This document shows positions 40,538-49,312 of a stretch of DNA of 64,000 nt, piece after piece. The DNA is taken from assembly GCA_000733415.1 (NCBI GenBank), contig KL662191.1, positions 4,188,308 to 4,252,307 on the forward strand, written 5' to 3'. The position numbers were made by a program, and so were the translations under genes. Source of the stretch: [Leptolyngbya] sp. JSC-1 (GTDB lineage: Bacteria > Cyanobacteriota > Cyanobacteriia > Elainellales > Elainellaceae). Each line of letters starts with the position of its first letter. The stretch's first letter is position 1. The notes under the pieces were generated by a model, which saw nothing but the letters and a program-made list of their open reading frames with translations, ran no database searches and was not told the DNA's origin.

Positions 40538-40637
40538 CGCAGAACAAAAACTACCACTTTCCAGGCTAATACATTTCGGTCTACTTTTGCTGAGAAGAAG
40601 CTGAGAGGCAAATCAGAAAATCGTGAGGGTTGAAATA

Positions 40638-40732
40638 GGAGTTGGGAGTTGGGAGTTGGGAGTTGGGAGTTGGGAGTTGGGAGTTGGGAGTTGGGAGTTG
40701 GGAGTTGGGAGTTGGGAGTTGGGAGTTGGGAG
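40638..40732. repeat. Heptanucleotide tandem repeat (GGAGTTG), 13 perfect units
   Basis: Thirteen identical GGAGTTG units from 40638 to 40728, plus a partial unit. It lies between the 3' end of the small HTH gene (40750) and the 5' end of cysE (40537). Perfect identity of units points to recent slippage. This kind of short tandem repeat is known from filamentous cyanobacteria. Confidence 0.97.
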
Positions 40733-40749
40733 GCAGGGCTGTTTGACTT

Positions 40750-41091
40750 TTATTGTTGTTTTAGGGTTTGGTGGATGCTTTTTAGTTCGGCCAGGATGGC
40801 TTGCAGCAGTTCGTGGGTGACGGTTTCTGGAGGTTGTTGCACTTCAATCGTTACTTGTTTGATCCCCAAAACATCTTGCGCAAATCGGGCCACTTCGTTG
40901 GGGTGGAACAGCAGGGGATCATCTTTGTTGACGCGCAGTTCTGGATTGAGCCGACGGGGATCATAAGGTGGATTGAGGATTTCTGGCTTGGTGTTGGCAT
41001 AGCGGTAGACCGAGGCACGGGAACGGTTTAGGGCTTTTTCGACGGCTTCAACGGTCATCAATCCCTGAGGTGGGCTGGTTTCAAACGGCAT
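40750..41091 (-). CDS. Small HTH protein (MerR/excisionase-like fold), unknown role
   Basis: 113 residues; an internal ATG at residue 12 is an alternative start. TVEAVEKALNRSRASVYRYA looks like a helix-turn-helix recognising DNA. DPLLFHPNEVARFAQDVLG is a second helical unit, and QPPETVTHELLQAILAELKS a terminal amphipathic helix for pairing. I know similar short proteins in cyanobacteria only as hypothetical. Its 3' end abuts the heptamer repeat. No target operator is visible. Confidence 0.7.
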   Translation of the reverse strand: MPFETSPPQGLMTVEAVEKALNRSRASVYRYANTKPEILNPPYDPRRLNPELRVNKDDPLLFHPNEVARFAQDVLGIKQVTIEVQQPPETVTHELLQAILAELKSIHQTLKQQ

Positions 41092-41325
41092 AGCTCTGTT
41101 CTAGTTCGGCAACGATAGACTATAAGGGGTAAACGCAATCGGCTACAAGCGATCTATTCTAGTCCTGAGATGGGACTTTTGTATCTCACTTCAAGAATGA
41201 ATAGCACAGTCAAGTCTTACAAGTTTTACCCTTAAGCTGCGCCTTGAGGAACTGCCAGAGGAACTGCCAATAGTGTTTCGTTATCCCATTCGGTCAGGGA
41301 AATTTCCAAGGGCTGAAGCTGTTCG

Positions 41326-42816
41326 TTACGGAGACTGTACAGGAGGTACGGGAGATACGGGAGATACGGGAGCAGGAGCAGATCTAAAGCGATATTCGCC
41401 TGAGCCGTTCGATTGAACTTGAATCAACACAGGCGTCAGACGGCGATCGCGGGTATCTAGAAAGCGCACCGGGTTTCCCGCTCCTGAGGTTGAAAAGTCA
41501 GGATTTTGCAATGCTCGTTGTAATTCGCGGCGGGTCTTGCCCTGTTGCAACCCAGCAATCACGGCACGGGTAGCATCGTAAGCTGTAGCGGTGCGCCAAT
41601 TGACAGTCGCTCGCCAAAGCCTCTGGGCGCGTTGAGCAAAGTCAGGATAGACATCTGGACTCCAGGGGGCAACCAGCACTAAGCCCTCTACGGCTTGCTG
41701 TCCATCCTGAGTAATTTTCTGCGTGTATAGCGATGGACTGCCGAATAACACGAGTTGCCCGTCATTGGCGCGGGCCACCTCGATCGCGGGAGCAAGATTG
41801 TTGATACTCGGCCCCAAATACAGACTGTTTGCGCCTTGCTCAATCGCTCTGGCAATCGCTTGTTTTGGATCAAAGGCACGGGAGGCAAAATTGCACAGAT
41901 CATCGCCCTGATTGTTTGTTGCCTGAACCACTTCACCGCCATTGGCCGTCAATGTATCAACGAATGCATCTCTGAATACAGCATTATCTGGGGCAGTGGC
42001 ATCGTAGCAAATCAGCATCTTCGCAGGCTGAGACAATTGTTCGGATAGCTGTTCCGTTAGATGCTCAACCAAAACAGCGGCTATCGATTGAGCAGTTGGA
42101 ACGGCGCGGAAAATATAGTTCCCCACCTTGGCGACGGCTGGATTGAATGTGGTGGGAGAAATCATCACCAAGCCATGTTCTTGGTAGATAGGAGCGGCTC
42201 CCAGCGACGCATCGCTAGTATTGTGTCCCACAACTGCTAGAACATCTTGATCGTTAACCAAAACGGTAGCAATCTGCCGGGTCAGATTCGGATCGTTACT
42301 ATCATCAATAATTTCAACTTCTAAGCCGACATTGTTAATACCACCGCTGCGGTTAATTTCATCCTGAGCCTGGGCCACCCCCCGCAAAATTTCCTGGGCC
42401 ACGTTGACGGCTTTGCCAATCGGGACGCTGGTGGCAATCCTGTAGGTTGGGCGTTGGGCCGCTCGCAATCGAGCATTGTTGAGGTAGATCAATGTTTCGG
42501 GATCATTCGGCTTAAGTTGCAATGATTCCTCAAACCATTGCACGGCCATTTGATACTCTGCGGCGGCAAAGGCGGCGATTCCCTCTCGTTTGGCTAATGT
42601 GTCAACATCGTTGATTAACTGCCGCTCTCCCAGGCTAAAGCGACTTGCCAGGGCTACATTCAGAGATGATGACGCAGAAGACTGTTCTCCTTCTAGTTGT
42701 GCAACCTGTGAAGTCAGACGTGGAGAAAGCCAAAACCATAAAATACCGAGAATTCCTGCTGTAATCAGCAATGAAATCGCTAATAGAAAACTCTCTCTAG
42801 AATTCCTAGAAGACAT
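41326..42816 (-). CDS. Membrane-anchored TPR plus periplasmic-binding type 1 (Leu/Ile/Val-like receptor) protein
   Basis: 496 residues. N-terminal anchor helix (FLLAISLLITAGILGILWFW). A single TPR-like unit follows (FAAAEYQMAVQWFEESLQLKPNDPET). From about residue 120 it is a type 1 periplasmic binding fold as in LivJ or amide receptors: RIATSVPIGKAVNVAQEILR, INNVGLEVEIIDDSNDPNL, VLAVVGHNTSDASLGAAPIY, MISPTTFNPAVAKVGNYIFR. No ABC permease adjoins it. Such modules are also fused to cyanobacterial Ser/Thr kinases, so a sensing role is possible. The C-terminal tail PVSPVSPVPPVQ comes from a 9-bp-type repeat (41340-41372). Confidence 0.85.
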   Translation of the reverse strand: MSSRNSRESFLLAISLLITAGILGILWFWLSPRLTSQVAQLEGEQSSASSSLNVALASRFSLGERQLINDVDTLAKREGIAAFAAAEYQMAVQWFEESLQLKPNDPETLIYLNNARLRAAQRPTYRIATSVPIGKAVNVAQEILRGVAQAQDEINRSGGINNVGLEVEIIDDSNDPNLTRQIATVLVNDQDVLAVVGHNTSDASLGAAPIYQEHGLVMISPTTFNPAVAKVGNYIFRAVPTAQSIAAVLVEHLTEQLSEQLSQPAKMLICYDATAPDNAVFRDAFVDTLTANGGEVVQATNNQGDDLCNFASRAFDPKQAIARAIEQGANSLYLGPSINNLAPAIEVARANDGQLVLFGSPSLYTQKITQDGQQAVEGLVLVAPWSPDVYPDFAQRAQRLWRATVNWRTATAYDATRAVIAGLQQGKTRRELQRALQNPDFSTSGAGNPVRFLDTRDRRLTPVLIQVQSNGSGEYRFRSAPAPVSPVSPVPPVQSP

Positions 42817-43166
42817 ATCTCTTCCTAGAGCATTACAAAATTGGCACAGAAGGCATAAATAACGCGCCTACACAGACTAAACCCACCTACGCGGGTTACT
42901 CATTCACAAGAATAGTCGGCGCAGGGCGTTCGACAAAGCTCAGCCGAGTCGCCGACTTGACTTGTATAGCAGTATTGTATAGCAGTGGTTTTAACCGCTC
43001 CTCTGATAAACTCCTCCATAAACCCATAGGCTCAATTGCTCCAGCAGATATGCATTGAAGAAAGCGGCAATCATCGATCGAGAAAAACAGTTAAATTCTG
43101 GCTTGCTACAGAGGTTACTTCCTCGAACGATCGTTAATATGAAGAGGCACGGGACGAGGACGCCTT
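42817..43166. other. 350-bp intergenic region with long inverted repeat
   Basis: No gene seen. AGTCGGCG (42914-42921) and CGCCGACT (42950-42957) form perfect 8-bp arms around a 28-nt loop, and a TTGTATAGCAG/TTGTATAGCAG direct repeat lies at 42962-42985. SRAP promoter elements should lie in the last 100 bp. Confidence 0.5.
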
Positions 43167-43850
43167 ATGTGTGGACGATTTACCCTGACTCAATCTGCCG
43201 AGGCTATTGCGGAAGCCTTTGATCTCGATGAGGTGCCCAGATTTGTGCCGGGTTATAACATTGCTCCGACCCAGCCAGTGCCGACGATTCGGACCAGCAA
43301 AACCGGCGGACGGGAATTTGATTACCTGTACTGGGGGTTGATCCCATCCTGGTCCAAAGATCCGGCTATCGGTGCTCGCATGATCAATGCGCGGGCAGAA
43401 ACCGTGACCGAAAAGCCTTCGTTTCGGACAGCCTTCAAGCGACGGCGCTGTCTGATTGTGGCGGATGGTTTCTATGAGTGGCAGAAACTCGACTCAAAGA
43501 AGCAACCCTACTATTTTCAACTTCAGGATCATCGGATTTTCGGCTTTGCCGGTTTGTGGGAACACTGGCACAGCCCGGAAGGTGACGAGATTCAATCCTG
43601 CACGATTCTGACCACGGCGGCGAATGAATTAATGCGTTCAGTGCATGACCGCATGCCTGTGATTTTGCATCCCCAAGATTATGATCTGTGGCTTGATCCA
43701 ACGATTCAGGCGAGCGAGCGACTGCATTCCTTATTACGTCCCTATCCTGATGCAGAGATGCACGCCTATCCAGTCAGCACCAGAGTCAATAGCCCCCAGA
43801 ATGACAGTCCAGATTGTATTGCCCCGCTAGAGCAAGCCTCGGTGGATTGA
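43167..43850 (+). CDS. SOS response-associated peptidase (SRAP; YedK/HMCES family)
   Basis: 227 residues. SRAP proteins covalently shield abasic sites in single-stranded DNA through Cys2 as a thiazolidine. Cys2 is present (MCGRFTLTQ), as are the binding segments NIAPTQPVPTIR, YWGLIPSWSKDPAIGARMIN ARAET, the catalytic Glu in GFYEWQK, and the His in RSVHDRMPVIL. Cytosolic/nucleoid. The gene is followed 51 bp later on the same strand by an Eco57I-type DNA methyltransferase; the two may share a transcript. Confidence 0.93.
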   Translation: MCGRFTLTQSAEAIAEAFDLDEVPRFVPGYNIAPTQPVPTIRTSKTGGREFDYLYWGLIPSWSKDPAIGARMINARAETVTEKPSFRTAFKRRRCLIVADGFYEWQKLDSKKQPYYFQLQDHRIFGFAGLWEHWHSPEGDEIQSCTILTTAANELMRSVHDRMPVILHPQDYDLWLDPTIQASERLHSLLRPYPDAEMHAYPVSTRVNSPQNDSPDCIAPLEQASVD

Positions 43851-43901
43851 GGAAAACGATGATCGATAAGACTGCCCCATATTACTGAACGGATTGCGAG
43901 C

Positions 43902-46133
43902 GTGGTTGTTGAGCGTTCTAGCCTAGAGATAGAAAAATCGGTTTTGCAGTTGGCTACTGAATGGCAAAAATTGATCGCCAATGATTTGGCTCGTCGCTAT
44001 TTTGAGTATTCTCCTGCTGTTATCAATCAGACTGGATTTAATATTATTATCGCTATCCTCTGCCTTTATCTTTGCGAGGCTCGACAGATTATTCGACCTG
44101 GCACACTCAAGGCATTGCAAAATCAATCCAATTCCTATCTACAATTAATCCAGCTTTGGCAATCCTGCTATCTGCGTTGGGGGGACAACCTAACCATGTT
44201 TGCCCTACCGTTGCCCCTTGTTCTCTCTGATTCACTGCTGCAGGAGATGCTTTATAATCTATACAATTCCAGTGATGCAAAACTGTCGGTAGCGATTTTG
44301 GGGCAGGTATACGAGACCGTCTGGGTCGCCTCTGAGCCACAACCGGTCTACAGTCAGAAAAAACAGTTCTCTTGGCGTAAATCCGGCGGCATTTACTATA
44401 CACCCAAACCAATTGTGCAGTACATGGTGCAAAGCACGATTGATCAAACTGGTTTACCGTTGCCTCAAATCCTAGATCCAGCCTGCGGCGGCGGTGCGTT
44501 TTTGATTGAGGCGTATCAGTATTTACTTGAGCATCAGCTTGATTGCACAGGTCAATTTTTACATCCATTCCAGCTATCTTTTGCTCAGCGCCAGCGTGTA
44601 TTGAATTGTCTGCATGGAGTTGATATTGATGTTCAGGCGGTTGCGATTGCGCGATTATCCCTCTGGTTGAAGCTCTATGAGGGTAGCAGCTATCATGGAG
44701 CTAATTTTTTTGACATTTCCCAAATTAAAATTCACTGCGGTAATGCCTTGAGCAGTCTAGATCGTACCGAAAACGCTCCAGATTCACTTGCATCCTTTGA
44801 CTGGCAGACCTTCTTTTCTGAGGCTTGGAGAGCAGGCGGTTTTGACATTGTGTTGGGCAATCCGCCCTATGTCGATGCCGAATCCATGACATTATACTTA
44901 CCAGATTGGCGGTCCTATTGTACAACCCATTATCAAACCGCTACAGGCAACTGGGATCTGTTTTGTATCTTCATTGAAAAAGCGCTGCAGCTCTGTCGGT
45001 ACGGCGGCATTACCAGTTTACTAGTGCCCAACAAGCTCTTCTCGGCTCAGTATGCTGGTGCTGCTCGTTCGCTCTTGTTGCAAAGGACGCAATTAATATC
45101 ACTGCGTGATTACTCTCGTGTTCCTATTTTTGATGCCTCAGTTTATCCAATTGTCTATTTAGCTCAAAAGTATGTTCCTGGTTCGGTTAATCAGACAGTT
45201 ACTCAATCAGTCAATCAGATAACTGCTGCACCAATCTACGAGCAGATGGCCAGCATTGAACAGGTTGCCCATTCCCATACGCTAGATCTGCATTCCTGGA
45301 TGGACAAAACCACCCAACCCTGGTCGATTGGGATGCAAGTCCAGATCAAGTTAATGCAGCGGCTCGATCAATTGCCAAAGCTGAGAGATGTGGCCCAAGT
45401 CAGCGGAGCCGCAACCGTGGCTGAAGCCTATGAGCTGCAATCGCAAATTCAAGACACCTCTAGTCCAACCGAAGCTGATTTGCAGTTTGTCAACAGCGGC
45501 ACGATTGATCGGTATCGGATTTTGTGGGGACAAAGACCAGTACGGTATTTGGGCAAAGTTTATCGATATCCGATGATTGCCGCCGTTAATCTCATACATC
45601 TGCCGCCCAAGCGGTTAATTCAGGCGCAGCAGAGCAAAATTATTGTGGCGGGAATGTCTCGGCGATTGGAATGTGCTCTGGACGAACGGGGTAAGGTTTT
45701 GGCTGGCAAATCAACCGTTGTGATTCTGCCCAAACCGATGCCGTCTCAAGGCGCAAATATGACCGTCGATCTGCGCTACCTGCTAGGCTTACTGAACAGT
45801 CGGCTGCTCAGCTTCTATTTGCAGACTCGCTTTAGCGGCAATCGTCTCCAGGGTGATTATTTTCGCATCGGCCCACCACAAATTAGAGAGTTACCCATAG
45901 TTCTACCCGATCTAGAACATCTTGATCAATTGCAACCGTACAATCAAGTAATTGAGTTAGTGGACACTCGCCATAAATTAGATTGCGCTTCTCTAAACCA
46001 GGTTAACTTACAAACAAAGCTACAATTTGAGTCAGGAGCAATTGATACTGAAATTGATTCTTTAGTCAACCAAATTTATCAGCTATCAGCCACAGAAATT
46101 TCCGCACTCGATGAATGTGAGTATCTACGCTAG
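43902..46133 (+). CDS. Orphan Eco57I-type N6-adenine DNA methyltransferase with TaqI-like specificity domain
   Basis: 743 residues from a GTG at 43902. Helical N-domain (LATEWQKLIANDLARRYFEY, LGQVYETVW), then KSGGIYYTPKPIVQYMVQS. SAM-binding motif I is DPACGGGAF (192-200), and catalytic NPPY is at 320-323 (DIVLGNPPYVDAESM). The C-terminal third looks like a TaqI/type IIG target-recognition domain (YLLGLLNSRLLSFYLQTRFS, PPQIRELPIVLPD). I see no PD-(D/E)XK or other nuclease motif in the N-terminus, so it appears to be a methyltransferase only. No restriction gene adjoins. A low-complexity insert SVNQTVTQSVNQITAAP follows PIVYLAQKYVPG. Confidence 0.88.
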   Translation: MVVERSSLEIEKSVLQLATEWQKLIANDLARRYFEYSPAVINQTGFNIIIAILCLYLCEARQIIRPGTLKALQNQSNSYLQLIQLWQSCYLRWGDNLTMFALPLPLVLSDSLLQEMLYNLYNSSDAKLSVAILGQVYETVWVASEPQPVYSQKKQFSWRKSGGIYYTPKPIVQYMVQSTIDQTGLPLPQILDPACGGGAFLIEAYQYLLEHQLDCTGQFLHPFQLSFAQRQRVLNCLHGVDIDVQAVAIARLSLWLKLYEGSSYHGANFFDISQIKIHCGNALSSLDRTENAPDSLASFDWQTFFSEAWRAGGFDIVLGNPPYVDAESMTLYLPDWRSYCTTHYQTATGNWDLFCIFIEKALQLCRYGGITSLLVPNKLFSAQYAGAARSLLLQRTQLISLRDYSRVPIFDASVYPIVYLAQKYVPGSVNQTVTQSVNQITAAPIYEQMASIEQVAHSHTLDLHSWMDKTTQPWSIGMQVQIKLMQRLDQLPKLRDVAQVSGAATVAEAYELQSQIQDTSSPTEADLQFVNSGTIDRYRILWGQRPVRYLGKVYRYPMIAAVNLIHLPPKRLIQAQQSKIIVAGMSRRLECALDERGKVLAGKSTVVILPKPMPSQGANMTVDLRYLLGLLNSRLLSFYLQTRFSGNRLQGDYFRIGPPQIRELPIVLPDLEHLDQLQPYNQVIELVDTRHKLDCASLNQVNLQTKLQFESGAIDTEIDSLVNQIYQLSATEISALDECEYLR

Positions 46134-46206
46134 AATTATAACCAGTTGCCGTCCAATGCACCATAATGAAGCACAATCCTGCCAATCTACATAGCCAAAC
46201 CATCAC

Positions 46207-46975
46207 CTAGCTGAACATTACCCGATTAGATCCAAGTTTCCAAGTTTTCGCCTGCTGCCGCGAATGCCAAAACCGGCGATACATACCATCCTGGTTGATT
46301 AAGCTGTCATGTGTTCCCTGCTGCACAATCTGTCCCTGATCCAACACCAGAATTTGATCGGCAGACTGCACCGTACTGAGGCGATGCGCGATCACAATCA
46401 GGGGTTTCTCGACCGTCAGCGCATTTAGTGCTTGCTGAATCAGCCGTTCATTTTCCGGATCAATCGAAGCAGTGGCTTCATCGAGCAACACAATTGGTGC
46501 GTCCTTGAGAATGGCACGAGCAATGGAAATTCGTTGTTTTTCACCCCCTGATAAGGTTGAACCGCCCTCCCCCACAATCGTGTCATACCCGTGAGGCAAC
46601 GCCAGAATGAATTTATGACAGCGGGCGGCTTGGGCCGCAGCAATCGCCTCGGCTTCACTGGCATTGGGATTACCAAATTGAATGTTGTTCCGAATGATAT
46701 CGTTGAACAAAAACACATCTTGAAAAACAAACGATACAGTATCCATTAATTGTTCAATCGAAATCTCCTGAATGTTCACGCCACCGATTTGAATCTCACC
46801 TTCACTGACATCCCAAAAGCGGGGAATTAGCTTGGCGATTGTGCTTTTTCCTGCTCCTGACGCCCCCACAAGAGCAGTAACGCTGCCTTCAGGAACTGCG
46901 AAATTGATTTGATTGAGTACTTGCGTCTCTTTATATGCAAAGGAAACATTGCGGAAGCCAATGCAGGAAACGCCT
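46207..46975 (-). pseudogene. ABC exporter ATPase-domain fragment (transmembrane part deleted)
   Basis: Minus-strand reading from about 46975 gives IGFRNVSFAYKETQVLNQIN, then Walker A GASGAGKST, Q-loop FVFQDVFLF, signature LSGGEKQR, Walker B IVLLDEATASID and H-loop IAHRLST. It ends normally at 46207. This is the complete ATPase domain of a type I exporter half-transporter, but nothing upstream encodes its membrane domain. At about 46960-46975 the frame runs into a Uma2 gene fragment in another frame. It cannot make a transporter. It is similar in type to the intact exporter at 57001-58791 and is probably a relic of a third siderophore module. Confidence 0.8.
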
Positions 46976-47081
46976 GGCTTCGTTCAACCTCAACGTGGTG
47001 CGTTTGCTGAAGCCGATATATTCTCAGCGCTCCGCTGTCGTAGCACCAGATTTCGGGCACGCCCAGCCGTGCATAGATTGG
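46960..47081 (-). pseudogene. Uma2 (DUF820) gene fragment fused to ABC remnant
   Basis: On the minus strand the sequence encodes PIYARLGVPEIWCYDSGALR, IYRLQQTHHVEVERSQAFPA. The first part contains the family signature YARLGVPEIWxYD. It begins beside the G-rich repeat and breaks off where the ABC ATPase fragment starts, in a different frame. It is a deletion or recombination scar, not a functional gene. Confidence 0.7.
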
Positions 47082-47082
47082 A

Positions 47083-47155
47083 AGTGGAGGGGTGGAGGGG
47101 TGGAGGGGTGGAGGAGTGGAGGGGTGGAGGGGTGGAGGGGTGGAGGGGTGGAGGG
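47083..47155. repeat. Octanucleotide tandem repeat (GGTGGAGG-type), about nine units
   Basis: Near-perfect 8-bp units, one with GGAGGAGT, directly at the break of the Uma2 fragment. It is probably the site of slippage or recombination that produced the adjacent gene scar. Confidence 0.93.
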
Positions 47156-47305
47156 ATCGTCTTGATTTTATTGCTATGGTTCGCAATAGAGAGTCATTGG
47201 TGCTACCCTTCAGAGTAAGGAGATGAGAAGAGCACGCATTCTAGGAGCATTCTAGGAGCAGAATTGTCGCTTTTCTCTTCAGCAAGCCGATATCCTGCTG
47301 TTCAT

Positions 47306-47794
47306 ATGACGATTTCCCTGTCCCAGCAAAGCTACACTGATTTTGAGCAGGCGCTTTATGCTCAAGCTCAATATCCTGACTCAACCGATAGCATGGATCT
47401 GTTACTTCAACAGCCCGCTTGGTTTGCGACGGGTTATACCAGGGAAGTTGAACTGCGGCAGGGGTTGAGATTGCAAATTCTTGATTTTCGGTTGTGCGAT
47501 CGCTGTGAAACGACGTTGCCAGACCAAGAGGGAGCCATATCGTTTCATTTTCATTTGTCAGGGGAGCACCAAGATGCTTGCACAGAGGTGAGCAATTTGG
47601 AGTATGCGCTCTATGGTAGCGGTTTAGCACCCAAACACACATTGATTAGTCCAGACCGATATCCTGCCTTGGAAGTGATCGTTGAGATGGAGCCAGAGAG
47701 TTTTGTTTCATTCATCGGTTCCAAGCAGAACAGTTTTTGCCTCAAATTATTCCAGGCTGCCGCATTACCTGGATTGGCTGCGATCGCCCTATGA
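47306..47794 (+). pseudogene. Truncated AraC-family (PchR-like) regulator
   Basis: From the ATG at 47306 the product (SLSQQSYTDFEQALYAQAQ, EVELRQGLRLQILDFRLCD, ISFHFHLSGEHQD, LEVIVEMEPESFVSFIGS) matches the N-terminal sensor half of the two AraC-type regulators at 51164 and 59531. After about 47719 the match ends and a random tail runs to a stop. The C-terminal DNA-binding domain is missing, so it should be inactive as an activator. Confidence 0.75.
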
Positions 47795-48067
47795 CAGGCT
47801 GCAATTCCTGCCTGCAGGCAACCTAAAACACTCGATCGACCAATCATTGGGAGAATCTAGTGGACTCGCCATAGGCTGGAGCAACTGCGACAGCGCTGCT
47901 TCAGATAAGGAATATAGGATGGCTTGTGGATAGATGGTTCGTAGATATGCATCGTTTGACTGTAAGCGATGACAACTTCGGATATCGAAGGCTTGAGTAG
48001 GCTGGGCGAACAACAGCCACAAACCCATCACCATTGTGATAAACCACAGTCCTGTGATAGCTTTCAT
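47789..48067 (-). CDS. Small protein with signal peptide, 92 aa, unknown
   Basis: The frame begins MKAITGLWFITMVMGLWLLF with a cleavable signal (QPTQAF). A short mature part of about 65 residues with three cysteines (RSCHRLQSNDAYLRTIYPQA, IECFRLPAGRNCSLS) follows. No family is recognised. It converges on the truncated AraC gene in a decayed region, so it may be a real small periplasmic protein or the 5' part of a broken gene. Confidence 0.4.
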   Translation of the reverse strand: MKAITGLWFITMVMGLWLLFAQPTQAFDIRSCHRLQSNDAYLRTIYPQAILYSLSEAALSQLLQPMASPLDSPNDWSIECFRLPAGRNCSLS

Positions 48068-48468
48068 GAGAATTATCTCAATCGTTACACGGCGTGTATC
48101 AAATCCTATGGTCTCAACGTGAACTTAATCGGCTGAATTTTTTGTAAAGCACATTACTCATGACATCCTTATCAAATACGCTCAGCTTGTCAAACAGTGA
48201 ATCAGCCATGCTAGAAGTAACCCTCAGATCACGCTGCGAAACTTTAGATGAAACACTGCCCGCCTTGACCCACACAGGAACTAAAATCAATAAACTCCGG
48301 CTGACCGCTGGCTGAAAGCTCATTCCAAAGCTATTTCAGTAATGAGAGCCAGTTAGTCGGGCGATGCTAATCGCGATTCTATTAAGAATTTTCTCAGTAG
48401 TAGAGGTTTAGTTTGCTGATTTTGTTGCTCAAGGAGATTTCAGCACGGTTGCACTGAACTGTTCCACG
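48068..48468. other. 401-bp region with orphan siderophore-type promoter motif
   Basis: No gene accepted; a 69-codon minus-strand frame at 48114-48323 is unsupported. CTATTAAGAAT at 48379-48389, with TTTCTCAGTAGTAG after it, matches the motif ahead of the TonB receptor at 53112 (53059-53069), but no receptor gene follows here. Confidence 0.5.
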
Positions 48469-49128
48469 TTATTCACTATCGTTCTTTTCCTCTAACTTCT
48501 GATTGCGTTTTACCCATCCGGTCAACAGTGCTAACGCAAAAGTCCCTAAGAGCGCTATCCCCAACAGGATTCTGCCCCCCTCAAAGATCCCAGCACCAAT
48601 TGCCACAATCGGCGGCTTGGCAATTATGATACTCAAGCCCAATGCACCTATAAAGCTTCGCCATGTCATCCGTGTTAAGCCCACCGCATAGCAAACAAAG
48701 TCGAATAGGCCCGTCATCAATACCCCAGTCAGCAGGAAAAAATTTCCTTCCAGATACCTGTGGCTTAAGCGATCAACTTTACCCATGAAGTGTTGACCGA
48801 CCAAGCGTTGTACAATGCCTCTGCCATAGCGTTTGGCAATCAAAAAGTTCATTGTACAGGCGATGAAATCGGCGAGCGCGATCACCACCAATCCTTCTAC
48901 AAACCCAAAGAGAGTTCCTGCCAGAATGGAATAGGCGGTTCCTGGCAAAGCTGGAATCACGATGCTGGTCAACCGCAGCAGTAAGACAATCAGCGGTGCC
49001 CAGATGCCAAATTGATCAATATTGGCTCGAACTTGGTCAATGCCCACCCGATTGACAAACCAGAGGGTTAGCACCATCAACAAAACAATCAAGCTCAATT
49101 CAGCAATTTTGAGCAGCTTGAGTTTCAT
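48469..49128 (-). CDS. TVP38/TMEM64-family (DedA-like) membrane protein
   Basis: 219 residues with about six hydrophobic helices. The SNARE-associated/VTT domain is recognisable: LVVIALADFIACTMNFLIAK, RYGRGIVQRLVGQHFMGKVD, and the re-entrant LTRMTWRSFIGALGLSII, preceded by RLTSIVIPALPGTAYSILAG. Members scramble or flip lipid carriers or maintain membrane potential; the specific role here is not clear. It has a charged C-terminal tail (KRNQKLEEKNDSE). It is last of a minus-strand run with the binding protein (49262) and methyltransferase (50223). Confidence 0.88.
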   Translation of the reverse strand: MKLKLLKIAELSLIVLLMVLTLWFVNRVGIDQVRANIDQFGIWAPLIVLLLRLTSIVIPALPGTAYSILAGTLFGFVEGLVVIALADFIACTMNFLIAKRYGRGIVQRLVGQHFMGKVDRLSHRYLEGNFFLLTGVLMTGLFDFVCYAVGLTRMTWRSFIGALGLSIIIAKPPIVAIGAGIFEGGRILLGIALLGTFALALLTGWVKRNQKLEEKNDSE

Positions 49129-49140
49129 AGAATGACCCGA

Positions 49141-49312
49141 TTAGTCTTTGAACTGAGTTCCGGGTGGATAGTAACGCTCATATCGCAAAATCCATCCGGT
49201 TTGTTGCTGCAAATAGGCATGGGTGCTGAGTCTTAATTGGCGGGCTAACTGAGCTACGGGTTTATAGTTCAGTCCCAGGCGATCGCAAAGTTCTCGCTGT
49301 CGGCCCTTTAGT
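49141..49312 (-). pseudogene. Startless remnant of an unrecognised gene overlapping the binding-protein 3' end
   Basis: In a frame different from the upstream gene, the minus strand encodes RELCDRLGLNYKPVAQLARQ, LRLSTHAYLQQQTGWILRYE, RYYPPGTQFKD and a stop at 49141. The sequence looks protein-like, but a stop lies just before it and there is no start codon. It is probably the 3' end of a decayed gene. Confidence 0.4.

Noticed and set aside
40623..40966. Two overlapping plus-strand frames rich in GVGSWEL
   Set aside because: They are translations of the GGAGTTG heptamer array running antisense into the HTH gene.
47241..47642. A 133-codon minus-strand frame
   Set aside because: It is antisense to the truncated AraC gene, whose homology is clear on the plus strand.
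48114..48323. A 69-codon minus-strand frame
   Set aside because: It has no signal, domain or ribosome site and lies in a decayed region. At most it is a remnant.
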